Assembly: GCA_021155045.1 (NCBI GenBank)
Contig: JAJNQB010000021.1
Coordinates: 1 to 64,000, forward strand
DNA length: 64,000 bases
Direction: 5' to 3'
Source of the DNA: Arcticibacter sp.
GTDB lineage: Bacteria; Bacteroidota; Bacteroidia; 2-12-FULL-35-15
Every line of letters begins with the position of its first letter. Positions within the stretch are counted from its first letter, which is position 1. Made by a program: the position numbers and the translations under genes. Shown here piece by piece: positions 8,542 through 17,562 of the stretch. The notes beneath the pieces were generated by a model. That model worked only from the letters and a program-made list of their open reading frames with translations, ran no database searches and was not told where the DNA came from.

Positions 8542-8817
8542 TTAATAAAATTTAAAGATATTGGTGAAATAACCTAATGATGTTATCAGAATTGCCGTTA
8601 CAATTGTAATAAGAATAACTCCTTTAGTAAAATTATATTTTTCTCTATTTAATGAAATATAAAAAGGAATTAGATTTGTTACCATACACAAACTAATGTT
8701 TACTTGTCTTAAATTAAAATAGTTTACCACCAAATAATACAAGCCATAAGTAACAGTAGGAATTACTAATCCGAAAACAATTCCTAACCACAATTTATCC
8801 CAATCAAATTCTTTCAT
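8542..8817 (-). CDS. Small three-helix membrane protein between surE and lpxB
   Basis: 91 residues with three predicted membrane segments (about 11-30, 37-53 and 64-88) and few charged residues apart from a central NREKYN turn. I recognise no family. It lies 16 nt after surE and 1 nt before lpxB, so co-translation is likely. Position suggests a role in lipid A or envelope metabolism, but that is inference. Compactness and operon placement support a real gene. Confidence 0.75.
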   Translation of the reverse strand: MKEFDWDKLWLGIVFGLVIPTVTYGLYYLVVNYFNLRQVNISLCMVTNLIPFYISLNREKYNFTKGVILITIVTAILITSLGYFTNIFKFY

Positions 8818-8833
8818 CTTATGCCATTAGCTA

Positions 8834-9607
8834 TTATAATTTCCATTTTGTAATTTCTTTAATTGTTGTATGTGCTGTCATGTCAAATTGTGTAGGCACA
8901 ACAGAAACATAACCATTATCCAACGCCCAAACATCTGTATCATCTTTGCCTTTGTCGTAATTTTCAAATTTACCGGTAAGCCAAAAATAGGGTTTGCCAC
9001 TAGGGTCCATTCTTTCATCTAATTCTTCAATCCAATTAGCTCGTGCCTGTCGGCAAACTTTTATTCCTTTTAAATGTTCATATTTAAGATTTGGAATATT
9101 TACATTTAAACAAACATCTTTCGGCATTTTGTTTTTTAAAACTTTTTCTGCAATTGTTTTTACGATTTTTTTAGACGAACTAAAGTCAGCATCTATAGAA
9201 AAATCGCATAATGAAAAACCGATGGATGGAATACCTTCGATGGCTCCTTCAACTGCTGCAGACATTGTTCCTGAATAGATTACATTAATCGACATATTTG
9301 ATCCATGATTGATGCCTGATACACATAAGTCGGGTTTGCGATTTAAAATTTTATTTACAGCTATTTTTACACAATCTACTGGTGTTCCCGTGCAGCTGTA
9401 TTCTTGTTTTACACCATAAATATTTACTTTATTGATTCTTAATGTTGAATTAATGGTGATGGCATGTCCCATTCCAGATTGCGGCTTGTCAGGTGCTACC
9501 ACAATAACATCTCCTAATGTTTTCATAACTTCCACCAAGGCTTTTATTCCTGGTGCAGAAATTCCATCATCATTGGTAACAAGTATCAGCGGTTTATGTT
9601 TTTTCAT
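8834..9607 (-). CDS. surE: 5'/3'-nucleotidase SurE
   Basis: 257 residues. The N-terminal VTNDDGISAPG carries the metal-binding Asp pair (13 and 14). GMGHAITI, SCTGTPVDCVK, VSGINHGSNM and YSGTMSAAVEG are the remaining SurE active-site loops. The enzyme removes phosphate from nucleoside 5'- and 3'-monophosphates using a divalent metal and is linked to stationary-phase survival. It is the first gene of a five-gene minus-strand operon running to the DUF2279 gene. A TATTTTTG box lies 7 nt before its ATG. Confidence 0.95.
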   Translation of the reverse strand: MKKHKPLILVTNDDGISAPGIKALVEVMKTLGDVIVVAPDKPQSGMGHAITINSTLRINKVNIYGVKQEYSCTGTPVDCVKIAVNKILNRKPDLCVSGINHGSNMSINVIYSGTMSAAVEGAIEGIPSIGFSLCDFSIDADFSSSKKIVKTIAEKVLKNKMPKDVCLNVNIPNLKYEHLKGIKVCRQARANWIEELDERMDPSGKPYFWLTGKFENYDKGKDDTDVWALDNGYVSVVPTQFDMTAHTTIKEITKWKL

Positions 9608-9614
9608 TTGTCAA

Positions 9615-9622
9615 CAAAAATA
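9615..9622 (-). promoter_or_regulatory. Promoter -7 box (TATTTTTG) for the surE operon
   Basis: The minus strand reads TATTTTTG, matching TAnnTTTG, with 7 nt between box and start codon. The mRNA would have an extremely short leader or none. Confidence 0.5.
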
Positions 9623-9746
9623 AGCACTATTTGTTGTTTTAAGGGCTTATTGGATTTAGATAACATTCACAATGAATTGTTGATAAAGCAATACCTGAAA
9701 TAGCAAGACACTTAAAACAAAAAGGAAAAATCGTTGTTAAAATTTG

Positions 9747-9754
9747 TAACTTTG
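9747..9754 (+). promoter_or_regulatory. Promoter -7 box (TAACTTTG) for ispH
   Basis: TAACTTTG matches TAnnTTTG, 17 nt before the ispH ATG. It lies in the 164-nt divergent region shared with the surE operon. No TTTG is found at the -33 distance. Confidence 0.5.
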
Positions 9755-9771
9755 AGGCAATTATATTTAAA

Positions 9772-11004
9772 ATGAAAAATTTTAATATCCCTGATTTTTA
9801 TAAAAGTCCTGTTATTTCAAAAGTAAAACAACTGAGAAAAATAACAGACCCTAAAAAAAAAGATTTTAGTCCTACCATTTTAGATTTTGGAACAGTACGT
9901 TTTTTTATTGCAAGGCATTTTGGTTTTTGTTATGGTGTAGAGCATGCCATTGAAACAGCTTATAAGGCAATTGATGAAAATGTTGGCAAACGAATATTTT
10001 TATTGAGTCAAATGATTCATAATCCAGAAGTAAATAATGACTTATTAAAACGTGGAGTAAAATTTTTAATGGATACATCTGGGAATCAAATTATTCCTTT
10101 TTCTGAATTGAATTCAGATGACATTGTAATTATACCTGCTTTTGGAACAACATTATCAATTGAAGATGAATTACAAAAAAAGAATATCGAAATTAGAAAA
10201 TATGACACCACTTGCCCTTTTGTTGAACGTGTTTGGAAAAAATCAGAAAAATTAGGAGAAAAAAATTTCACCATAATTATACATGGCAAACATAAGCATG
10301 AAGAAACAAGAGCCACTTTTTCACGTAGCGAAAAAAATGCCCCTTCCATTATTATAAAAGATATTGGAGAAGCAAAAATAATTGGTGGTTTTATTTTAGG
10401 TGAAATAAAAGAAGAAGAAATCAAAAAAATGTTTACTGGTAGTTGTTCTGATAATTTTGATTTTAGTAAAGACTTAACTAAACTGGGCGTAGTAAATCAA
10501 ACTACAATGCTTGCAACGGAAACGCAAGAGATTGCTGAATATTTTAAATCGGTGATGATTCAAAAGTTTGGCGAAGAGTTGATAAATGAACATTATGCTG
10601 ATACAAGAGATACATTGTGTTATGCTACAAACGAAAATCAAGACGCCACTTATGGACTTTTAGAAATGAAAGCGGATATAGCAATTGTTGTTGGAGGATA
10701 CAATAGTTCTAATACTTCTCATATTGTAGAATTGTGTGAAGAAAAATTGCCAACCTATTTTATTTCATCGGCATCTGAAATTGTTTCTAAAAAAAGAATC
10801 AATCATTTTGATTATTTAAATCAAGAACATTGGGTTTCGGATAATTACTTGCCAGAAAAAAATCCTGTTGATATTATTTTAACTAGTGGTGCTTCTTGCC
10901 CTGATTCGGTTGTAGATGCTGTTTTACAAAAAATTCTTTCTTATTTTGAAAACACGAAAACAATTGATGAAGTATTAAAAAAAATAGAAGAACAAAGGCA
11001 ATAA
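9772..11004 (+). CDS. ispH: 4-hydroxy-3-methylbut-2-enyl diphosphate reductase (long form)
   Basis: 410 residues, about 100 longer than E. coli IspH, as in the cyanobacterial/plant-like long form. The three [4Fe-4S] cysteines are present in HFGFCYGVEHA, DTTCPFVERVW and SGASCPDSVV. The catalytic TTMLATET-like loop follows VVNQ, and YNSSNTSHIVELCEE lines the substrate site. It carries out the last step of the MEP isoprenoid pathway, reducing HMBPP to IPP and DMAPP in the cytoplasm. The gene is monocistronic, with a strong terminator directly after its stop. Confidence 0.95.
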   Translation: MKNFNIPDFYKSPVISKVKQLRKITDPKKKDFSPTILDFGTVRFFIARHFGFCYGVEHAIETAYKAIDENVGKRIFLLSQMIHNPEVNNDLLKRGVKFLMDTSGNQIIPFSELNSDDIVIIPAFGTTLSIEDELQKKNIEIRKYDTTCPFVERVWKKSEKLGEKNFTIIIHGKHKHEETRATFSRSEKNAPSIIIKDIGEAKIIGGFILGEIKEEEIKKMFTGSCSDNFDFSKDLTKLGVVNQTTMLATETQEIAEYFKSVMIQKFGEELINEHYADTRDTLCYATNENQDATYGLLEMKADIAIVVGGYNSSNTSHIVELCEEKLPTYFISSASEIVSKKRINHFDYLNQEHWVSDNYLPEKNPVDIILTSGASCPDSVVDAVLQKILSYFENTKTIDEVLKKIEEQRQ

Positions 11005-11036
11005 AAAAAGCCGAAACAAATTTTGTTTCGGCTTTT
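11004..11036. terminator. Bidirectional terminator between ispH and the PUR-like gene
   Basis: A nearly perfect 16-bp inverted repeat (arms about 11005-11020 and 11021-11036, core gccgaaac / gtttcggc), with A-run and T-run flanks. It serves the convergent ispH and DUF3276 genes. Confidence 0.88.
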
Positions 11037-11077
11037 TATTTTTAGAGAGAGATTTTAAATATAAGAATGACAAATTA

Positions 11078-11434
11078 TTATTTGTCTAAGTCTTCAAAGT
11101 TCACATCAGAGAAAGAACCGCTTCCTTCAGAAGGTGTATTTGTGTTAGAAGTTTCAATAGCTGGAGAATTTGCTTTGATAAATCCAATGGATTCATTTAA
11201 GCCATCCATAAATTTATCGAAATCTTCCTTGTATAAAAACAATTTATGTTTTTCATAAAAATGTTTTCCATCATCGCTAAATCTTTTTTTGCTTTCGGTT
11301 ACAGTCAAGTAATAATCATTACCCTTTGTGCTTTTTACATCAAAAAAGTAAGTGCGTTTTCCTGCTCTTACAGATTTTGAGAAAGCATCATCTCTGTCTG
11401 TTCCGTTTTTTTCAAATCCTTCTTCAGTGCTCAT
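11078..11434 (-). CDS. PUR-alpha-like DNA/RNA-binding protein (DUF3276)
   Basis: 118 residues. The central region (SVRAGKRTYFFDVKSTKGNDYYLTVTES and the following segment to LNESIGF) is a single PUR repeat, a fold that binds single-stranded DNA or RNA. Family members are near-universal in Bacteroidota, and the Borrelia homologue BpuR represses translation of its own mRNA. The N-terminal 20 residues are polar. The C-terminal 30 (Ser, Thr, Asn and acidic residues, ending VNFEDLDK) are probably disordered. It lies between the ispH terminator and an ABC transporter gene on the same strand. A regulatory or nucleoid role is inferred from the family. Confidence 0.88.
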   Translation of the reverse strand: MSTEEGFEKNGTDRDDAFSKSVRAGKRTYFFDVKSTKGNDYYLTVTESKKRFSDDGKHFYEKHKLFLYKEDFDKFMDGLNESIGFIKANSPAIETSNTNTPSEGSGSFSDVNFEDLDK

Positions 11435-11552
11435 AAATTGTTTTTATTTTGGTTTTAAATTAACTGTAATGAGCAAATGTTTGCAAAAAAAGGGTCAAAA
11501 ACAAGCCTTGTTAATAACTTTTTATAGCTTGTTAATTACGCTTGTAACAATG

Positions 11553-13310
11553 CTAATCAACTTTTTCATTGTCTAGTAGCTGCATTTTATATAATTGGTA
11601 GTAATTTTTTTTCAAATCCAATAATTCTTGGTGACTTCCCTTCTCAATGATATTGCCATTTTCAAGCACAATTATAGTGTCTGCATGTTTTACTGAAGAT
11701 GCTCTGTGACTGATAATAATACTTGTTCTGTGGTGCATTAGCGGCTTTAAATTATTCAATATTTCTTCCTCTGTTTCTGTATCAACAGCAGATAGGCAAT
11801 CATCAAAAATTAAGATTTTAGGATTTTTTATAATGGCTCTTGCAATTGAAATGCGCTGTTTTTGACCCCCAGAAAGTGTAATTCCTCTCTCCCCAACCAT
11901 GGTTTCAAATCCATTCGGAAATCCTTCAATATTTGAATAGATGGCAGCATCCTTAGCTGCTTTTTCAATTGCATTTTTTTCTTTTTTTTCTGTCCCAAAT
12001 GAAATATTGTTGGCAATAGTATCCGAAAATAAAAATACTTCTTGCGGAACATAACCAATTTGTTTTCTAATATTTTTAAGTGAGTGGCTTTTTATGTTTT
12101 TATTATCAATTTCTATTGTTCCTTTTTCTACATCATACAATCTGCACAGTAAGTTTGCAATGGTTGATTTTCCGCTTCCTGTTTTTCCGATAATGGCAAG
12201 TGTTTTACCTTGTTCTACTTCAAATGAAATATTATTTAATGCTTGTATTCCAGAATCGGGATATACAAAACTTACATTTTTAAAAACAACATTTCCATTT
12301 ATTTCTTCCGAATCTGTGCTTTTGCTTATAATGTCAGATTGTGTGTGTAAAAATTCATTTATACGTGTTTGTGAAGCTGCTGCTCTTTGTATTAATGAAG
12401 TAACCCAACCTAATGATGCTATGGGCCACATAAGCCTGCTGATATAAACTATAAATTCAACAATGTTTCCAAAAGTTATTTGCTCTCCAATTACTTTTGA
12501 ACCACCTAAATAAATAGTGATAATAGTACTTAGTCCAATTAAAAAAACCATAAACGGCTGAAAAAGGGCTTCTGTTTTAATTAAACCCATGGTTCGTTTC
12601 ATGTATTCATTACTTTTTTGTTGTAATTCATTTTCAGAATATTCTTGTCTTCCATAAGCTTTTAAAATTCGTATTCCCGAAAATGTTTCTTGTGTATGTG
12701 ATGTTATTTCAGACAATTGTTCTTGCACCTTAGTGCTTTTTTTATTGATAATATTACTTACAAGATAAATAGATATTGCGAGAACAGGTAGTGGCAATAA
12801 AACGTAAATGCTAAGTTCCACATCAATTTTGCCCATAGCAATTATTGTTAATGAAAAAGTAATAATTGTATTTACAATGTACATAACAGCTGGTCCGATA
12901 TACATTCTTACTCTACTTACATCTTCACTAATTCGGTTCATCAAGTCGCCAGTATTGTTTCGTTTATAAAAAGTAATGTCGAGCGTTTGATAATGTTCAA
13001 ATATTTCATTTTTCAAGTCATATTCAATTAGTCGCGACATTACAATTATTGTTTGGCGCATTAAAAACAGAAAAAATCCGCTAATCAATGCATAACCTAT
13101 AACGATTAAACAATAAATCAGAATTTCATTTTTTATACTTTCTTCGGTGTTTTCAGGAGAAAATACTTTTTTCAAGAAATCAACCGCATTTCCAACATAA
13201 CTCACGGAATAAATAGCAAAAATGTTGGAAACAGCCGTAAATAAAATGCCTAAAAGTAACCTCCATCGGTACTTATAAAAATATTTATTTATGTGTTTAA
13301 GCGATTTCAA
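11553..13310 (-). CDS. ABC half-exporter, MdlA-like (degenerate Walker B)
   Basis: 585 residues. A six-helix type IV exporter membrane domain (about 1-310) is fused to an ATPase domain. Walker A is IIGKTGSGKST near 373 and the signature LSGGQKQR near 478 is canonical. Walker B reads ILIFDDCLSAVD near 496-507, with Asp in place of the catalytic Glu. That is the pattern of the degenerate-site subunit of heterodimeric exporters such as E. coli MdlA or BmrC. The matching partner, with LSVGQ and an intact Glu, is encoded at 38141-39913. It probably exports lipids or hydrophobic drugs across the inner membrane. Substrate unknown; no accessory gene is adjacent. Confidence 0.9.
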   Translation of the reverse strand: MKSLKHINKYFYKYRWRLLLGILFTAVSNIFAIYSVSYVGNAVDFLKKVFSPENTEESIKNEILIYCLIVIGYALISGFFLFLMRQTIIVMSRLIEYDLKNEIFEHYQTLDITFYKRNNTGDLMNRISEDVSRVRMYIGPAVMYIVNTIITFSLTIIAMGKIDVELSIYVLLPLPVLAISIYLVSNIINKKSTKVQEQLSEITSHTQETFSGIRILKAYGRQEYSENELQQKSNEYMKRTMGLIKTEALFQPFMVFLIGLSTIITIYLGGSKVIGEQITFGNIVEFIVYISRLMWPIASLGWVTSLIQRAAASQTRINEFLHTQSDIISKSTDSEEINGNVVFKNVSFVYPDSGIQALNNISFEVEQGKTLAIIGKTGSGKSTIANLLCRLYDVEKGTIEIDNKNIKSHSLKNIRKQIGYVPQEVFLFSDTIANNISFGTEKKEKNAIEKAAKDAAIYSNIEGFPNGFETMVGERGITLSGGQKQRISIARAIIKNPKILIFDDCLSAVDTETEEEILNNLKPLMHHRTSIIISHRASSVKHADTIIVLENGNIIEKGSHQELLDLKKNYYQLYKMQLLDNEKVD

Positions 13311-13398
13311 AAGCTTGGTTTTAATTGTTCAGCAACTAATTATCAGTTAAATAGGACAAAATCCTTGTATTTGTTGTGTTATTTTCAATGAAATACAT

Positions 13399-13429
13399 TT
13401 TGGCTACTCGAAAAATAACTATAATTTTG
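13399..13429 (+). promoter_or_regulatory. Promoter: TTTG -N19- TAATTTTG for the amino-acid dehydrogenase
   Basis: TTTG at 13399-13402 and TAATTTTG at 13422-13429 have ideal 19-nt spacing. The predicted transcript start near 13434 leaves a leader of about 90 nt before the ATG at 13527, longer than most in this window. Confidence 0.7.
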
Positions 13430-13526
13430 CGCCACCAAATTATTAGCGACAAAAGTACTTAAAATACGATATGTCAATTCTATCAAATAAATAAAATTCA
13501 ACTATTAATTTATCAAATAAATAAGC

Positions 13527-14636
13527 ATGGTACAAGTTCAAGATATAAAAAGTACTTCATTGATGGAAAATCCAGTGATTGCTCAAATGGCTTTGAATAA
13601 TCACGAACAAATAGTTTTTTGTAATGATAATGAAACAGGTTTAAAAGCAATCATTGCAATTCATAATACTATTTTAGGTCCAAGTTTAGGCGGTACTCGT
13701 ATGTGGAGCTATAATAACGAAATGGAAGCATTAACAGATGTTTTACGTTTATCTCGTGGAATGACTTATAAATCTTCGGTTGCAGGGTTGAATTTGGGCG
13801 GAGGAAAAGCTGTTATTATAGGTGATTCCAAAACTCAAAAAAATGAAGCATTAATGCGCAGATTTGGAAAGTTTGTAAACAGCCTTTCAGGAAAATATAT
13901 TACTGCTGAAGATGTTGGAGTGAGTACCAAAGATATGGAATACATTAAAATGGAAACAGATTTTGTTAGCGGACTTCCTGTAAATATGGGAGGTAGTGGA
14001 GATCCGTCTCCAGTTACTGCTTATGGTGTTTATCTTTCAATGAAAGCATCTGCAAAAGAAAAATGGGGAAATGATAGTCTTTCTGGTAAAAAAGTTGTGG
14101 TGCAAGGAATTGGTCATGTTGGAGAAAGCCTTGTAAAACATCTAACAACAGAAGGTGCTAAGGTTTCTATTTTTGATATCAATGAAGAACGAGTAAAAGC
14201 TGTAGCTAAAGAAACAGGTGCAGAAGTTATTGTCGATGGTTCTAAAATTTACGATTTGGATATGGATATATATGCGCCTTGCGCATTAGGAGCAACAGTA
14301 AATTCTGATACACTTAAAAGATTGAAATGTGCTATTATTTGCGGTGCTGCAAACAATCAGTTGGCTGATGAAAATGTGCATGGAAAAATGGTAATAGAAA
14401 AAGGAATTTTATATGCTCCAGATTTTGTAGTAAATGCTGGTGGTATTATCAATGTTTTTTATGAATTAGAAGGATATAACAGAGAAAGAGCAATGGCACA
14501 TGCCGAAAAAATTTACGATACAACATTGAATATTTTTAAAATTTCTAAAGAACAAAATATTCCAACATACATGGCGGCTAATCGTATTGCTGAAAAGCGT
14601 ATAGCTGACATCGCAAAAATTAAAGTAAGTTTTTAA
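13527..14636 (+). CDS. Leu/Val/Phe-type amino-acid dehydrogenase
   Basis: 369 residues, the normal size for leucine dehydrogenase. The N-terminal catalytic domain holds GPSLGGTRMW, then GMTYKSSVAGLNLGGGKAVI, which contains both substrate-binding and catalytic Lys. GKYITAEDVGVSTKDM and PSPVTAYGVY follow. A Rossmann domain starts at VVVQGIGHVGE, with an acidic residue in IFDINE suggesting NAD. It reversibly deaminates branched-chain amino acids to 2-oxo acids. Exact substrate preference (Leu, Val, Phe or Glu) cannot be read from the sequence, but the length and GGGK context favour leucine or valine. It is upstream of nusB with a 44-nt gap. Confidence 0.9.
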   Translation: MVQVQDIKSTSLMENPVIAQMALNNHEQIVFCNDNETGLKAIIAIHNTILGPSLGGTRMWSYNNEMEALTDVLRLSRGMTYKSSVAGLNLGGGKAVIIGDSKTQKNEALMRRFGKFVNSLSGKYITAEDVGVSTKDMEYIKMETDFVSGLPVNMGGSGDPSPVTAYGVYLSMKASAKEKWGNDSLSGKKVVVQGIGHVGESLVKHLTTEGAKVSIFDINEERVKAVAKETGAEVIVDGSKIYDLDMDIYAPCALGATVNSDTLKRLKCAIICGAANNQLADENVHGKMVIEKGILYAPDFVVNAGGIINVFYELEGYNRERAMAHAEKIYDTTLNIFKISKEQNIPTYMAANRIAEKRIADIAKIKVSF

Positions 14637-14680
14637 ATTCATTGTTAAAATAAATCATTAAAAAAGTAAAATCGTATTCA

Positions 14681-15628
14681 ATGTTAAACAGAAGGTATTT
14701 GAGAATTAAAGTGATGCAAGCGTTGTACGGTTTTTTTCAATCTGAAAATAAAGATTTAAATAAAACAGAGCGAGAAATGTTTAATGTGATTGATAAAATT
14801 TACGATTTGTACATTTATCAGCTTGCCTTTTTGTTGGAGTTAAAACATGTTGCAACGATAATTACAGCAGATGCAAAAAGTAAAAGATTACCTACTCAAG
14901 AAGATTTAAACCCTAATTTAAAATTTATTGAAAATAAATTTATAGCGCAACTAGAAGAAAATATTCATTTAAAAAGAGAAATGAATAACCGAAAAATTAG
15001 TTGGAACAATGAATTTGAAATGGTAAAAAGAGTGTTTAATATAATTAAGAATTCCGAAGAATACGGAAAGTATATGAATGCTTCGGATGACTCCTATAAA
15101 ACACATCAAAATTTTATTGTTGAACTATTTAAAGAATATATTGCCGATTACGAAGGATTAAACCATTATTACGAAGAACGCAACTTGCACTGGGGAGATG
15201 ATATTTATATTGTAAACCCAACCGTAGTTAAAACGATTGAATCATTTAAGGAAGATATAACACCTGATTTTAGTTTAAGCGTATTGTACAAAGAAAAAGA
15301 AGAAGATTCTGAGTTTATGAGAGAATTGTTATGCGAAACAGTTTTAAAAAATGAGGAAATAGAAAAACTTATTGGAGATAAAACAAAAAATTGGGAGGTG
15401 GAAAGAATAGCAATGATGGATGTTTTATTGATGAAAATGGCTGTTACAGAAGTATTACATTTTTCAAACATCCCTGTTAAAGTTTCATTAAACGAATACA
15501 TCGAAATTTCTAAAATGTTTAGCACTCCAAAAAGTAAAATATTTATTAATGGAATTTTAGATAAGTTGGTAGCTGATTTTAAATCCGAAAATCGACTAAA
15601 TAAAATGGGCAGAGGATTAATGGAATAA
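14681..15628 (+). CDS. nusB: Transcription antitermination factor NusB (long Bacteroidota form)
   Basis: 315 residues, about twice E. coli NusB. The first residues MLNRRYLRIKVMQALYGFFQ match the NusB start (RR..R..A.Q.LY). The C-terminal part has the classical region VERIAMMDVLLMKMAVTEVLHFSNIPVKVSLNEYIEISKMFSTPKSKIFINGILDKL. The middle insertion of some 150 helical residues is typical of Bacteroidota. NusB with S10 (NusE) binds boxA in rRNA leaders for antitermination. It starts the conserved cluster nusB-DUF1573-yajC-ybbR-coaE. Confidence 0.93.
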   Translation: MLNRRYLRIKVMQALYGFFQSENKDLNKTEREMFNVIDKIYDLYIYQLAFLLELKHVATIITADAKSKRLPTQEDLNPNLKFIENKFIAQLEENIHLKREMNNRKISWNNEFEMVKRVFNIIKNSEEYGKYMNASDDSYKTHQNFIVELFKEYIADYEGLNHYYEERNLHWGDDIYIVNPTVVKTIESFKEDITPDFSLSVLYKEKEEDSEFMRELLCETVLKNEEIEKLIGDKTKNWEVERIAMMDVLLMKMAVTEVLHFSNIPVKVSLNEYIEISKMFSTPKSKIFINGILDKLVADFKSENRLNKMGRGLME

Positions 15629-15656
15629 CGTTAAAATGGAATACATAAAAACACAA

Positions 15657-16124
15657 ATGAAAACACAACTTTTATTTTTTGCATTAGCATTGGCAATCAC
15701 ATCTTGTGAGCCGCCAAAATCAAATCAAGACGAAGCTATTTCAACCGATTTAATTAATGTTCCGGCAACAGCTTCTGATAAACAAATAAACACAGGCGCA
15801 TCGCCCGATATTAAATTTAATGAAGATGTGCATGACTTTGGAAAAATTGTTCAAGGCGAAAAAGTTACTTTTTCATTTGTATTTAAGAATGTGGGAGGAA
15901 GTGATTTAATTATTTCATCCGCACAAGGAAGCTGTGGATGTACTGTGCCAACTTATCCAAAACAACCCGTTAAACCAGGTGAAACATCAAAAATTGATGT
16001 ACAGTTTGATAGCGAAGGAAAATCTGGTTTAGTAAAAAAAACAGTTACATTAATAACAAACTGTAACCCAAGTACAAAAGTTTTGACAATTAGTGCAACT
16101 ATTGAAGTACCTGAACAAGAATAA
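15657..16124 (+). CDS. DUF1573 lipoprotein
   Basis: 155 residues from ATG 15657; an in-frame ATG at 15636 would add seven. The nearer start is preferred because it gives a standard lipoprotein signal, MKTQLLFFALALAITSC, with the lipobox Cys at 17. The rest is a DUF1573 domain of immunoglobulin-like fold: HDFGKIVQGEKVTFSFVFKNVG, then the hallmark GSCGCTVPTYPKQPVKPGE and an ISATIEVPE end. Function is unknown, though it is one of the commonest envelope domains in Bacteroidota. It lies between nusB and yajC in a conserved order. Confidence 0.85.
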   Translation: MKTQLLFFALALAITSCEPPKSNQDEAISTDLINVPATASDKQINTGASPDIKFNEDVHDFGKIVQGEKVTFSFVFKNVGGSDLIISSAQGSCGCTVPTYPKQPVKPGETSKIDVQFDSEGKSGLVKKTVTLITNCNPSTKVLTISATIEVPEQE

Positions 16125-16169
16125 TAAACAAAACGACAAATAATAATAATAACTAAAATTTAAAACAAA

Positions 16170-16493
16170 ATGACAAACATTTTATTAATGGCTGGAGGAC
16201 AAGGTGGAGGAGGAGCTTTAGGGCAATTTATTCCTTTGATTTTGATTATCGTAGTATTCTATTTTTTTATGATTCGTCCTCAATTAAAAAAATCAAAAGA
16301 GCAAAAAAAGTTTCGTGAAAACATCAAAGTAGGCGATAAAGTAGTTACTATTGGAGGAATTCACGCAAGAATTACTGAAATTGCAGATACTACTTTTGTA
16401 ATTACAACGGAAGTTGGAAATGCAAAATTAAAAATCGAAAAAAGTGCTATTTCTACAGACGTTTCAACGATGCTAAATAGCGATAAAAAATAA
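16170..16493 (+). CDS. yajC: Preprotein translocase accessory subunit YajC
   Basis: 107 residues. A Gly-rich start, one membrane helix (LIPLILIIVVFYFFMIRPQLKKSKEQKKF, about 20-38) and a small cytoplasmic SH3-like domain with VGDKVVTIGGIHARI match YajC closely. It associates with SecDF and the Sec translocon in the inner membrane. It is 45 nt after the DUF1573 gene and is followed by a terminator-like hairpin before ybbR. Confidence 0.95.
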   Translation: MTNILLMAGGQGGGGALGQFIPLILIIVVFYFFMIRPQLKKSKEQKKFRENIKVGDKVVTIGGIHARITEIADTTFVITTEVGNAKLKIEKSAISTDVSTMLNSDKK

Positions 16494-16516
16494 ATTTTAA
16501 AAATAAATATTTTAAG

Positions 16517-16550
16517 GAGTTGGGTTTAGATAAGCTCAACTCTTTTTTTT
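16517..16550 (+). terminator. Terminator after yajC
   Basis: A 6-bp stem (gagttg / caactc) with a 14-nt loop is followed by eight T. It may only partly separate yajC from ybbR, which begins 17 nt later. Confidence 0.65.
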
Positions 16551-16566
16551 GTAATTTTATTGAAAT

Positions 16567-17562
16567 TTGAAAAATCTACTTTCACATATTACTAACACCA
16601 AAGAGGGCAAAGCACCAACTAAACGAAATAAAAAGCTAGTTGTATTTATTGTTTGCGTTTTTGTTTCTATGTTTTTTTGGTTGATGATGTCTTTGTCAAA
16701 AGAATATATAATGACTTTTACATTTCCTGTAAACTATGTTAATATGCCAAAAGATAAAGTGCTTGCAAATCAATTGCCTCCATCAATTGACATACAAGTA
16801 AAAGCTACTGGTTTTAATATTTTAAATTATAAGTTTAAAACAAAACAAAAAAATGTATTGGTCGATTTAAATGATGCAAAACCACTTTCGCAAAAGAATC
16901 GCTTCTTTATATTAACTAATTCAAGAATTGATAAACTCAAAATTCAGTTTTCTTCTTCTATTAATTTGATAAATGTTAATCCGGATACTATTTATTTGAA
17001 TTATAATAAAAAAGTAGAAAAAGTTGTACCTGTTGTATCAAATATTAAAATTCGTTTTAACAAACAATATCAATTGGTGGATTCTATTAAAATAATTCCA
17101 TCTGAGGTTAAAATTTCTGGGGCAGCAGATATTATAGATTTAATCAATAAGGTGGAAACGATTCCTTTGGAGCTAACAGATGTTTCTTCTTCTTCAGAAG
17201 TTGAACTAAAAATAAAAAAAGATAAAACAATAGAATATCTGGATATTGAACCTGCTATAATAAAAGCAAAAATTGAAGTTGATAAGTTTACTGAGGCTAC
17301 TATTTCAGTTCCGATTATAGTCGAAAATTTACCTGCTGGATTAACACTAAAAACATTTCCAGATAATGTGACAGTCAAATATAATGTTGCATTTAAAGAT
17401 TATGAAAAAATTAACCCCAACATGTTTAAAGTTGTAATTGATTATTCGAAAATTGAAATAACAGATAATAGGGCAAAACTAAAACTTGTTGAATTTCCTT
17501 CTCAAGCAAAAGCTGTTAAGCTTAGCTTCGAAAAAGTAGAATATATTATCCGAAAAAAATAA
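16567..17562 (+). CDS. YbbR-like (CdaR) domain membrane protein
   Basis: 331 residues with a TTG start. A stop codon lies two codons upstream and the next ATG is inside the membrane helix, so no better start exists. One N-terminal transmembrane segment (about 22-43, LVVFIVCVFVSMFFWLMM) is followed by extracytoplasmic YbbR repeats. In Firmicutes YbbR/CdaR regulates the c-di-AMP cyclase CdaA. The cyclase is not next to it here, but a PgpH-type c-di-AMP hydrolase is in this window (55707-57755). The stop overlaps the coaE start by 1 nt. Confidence 0.82.
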   Translation: MKNLLSHITNTKEGKAPTKRNKKLVVFIVCVFVSMFFWLMMSLSKEYIMTFTFPVNYVNMPKDKVLANQLPPSIDIQVKATGFNILNYKFKTKQKNVLVDLNDAKPLSQKNRFFILTNSRIDKLKIQFSSSINLINVNPDTIYLNYNKKVEKVVPVVSNIKIRFNKQYQLVDSIKIIPSEVKISGAADIIDLINKVETIPLELTDVSSSSEVELKIKKDKTIEYLDIEPAIIKAKIEVDKFTEATISVPIIVENLPAGLTLKTFPDNVTVKYNVAFKDYEKINPNMFKVVIDYSKIEITDNRAKLKLVEFPSQAKAVKLSFEKVEYIIRKK

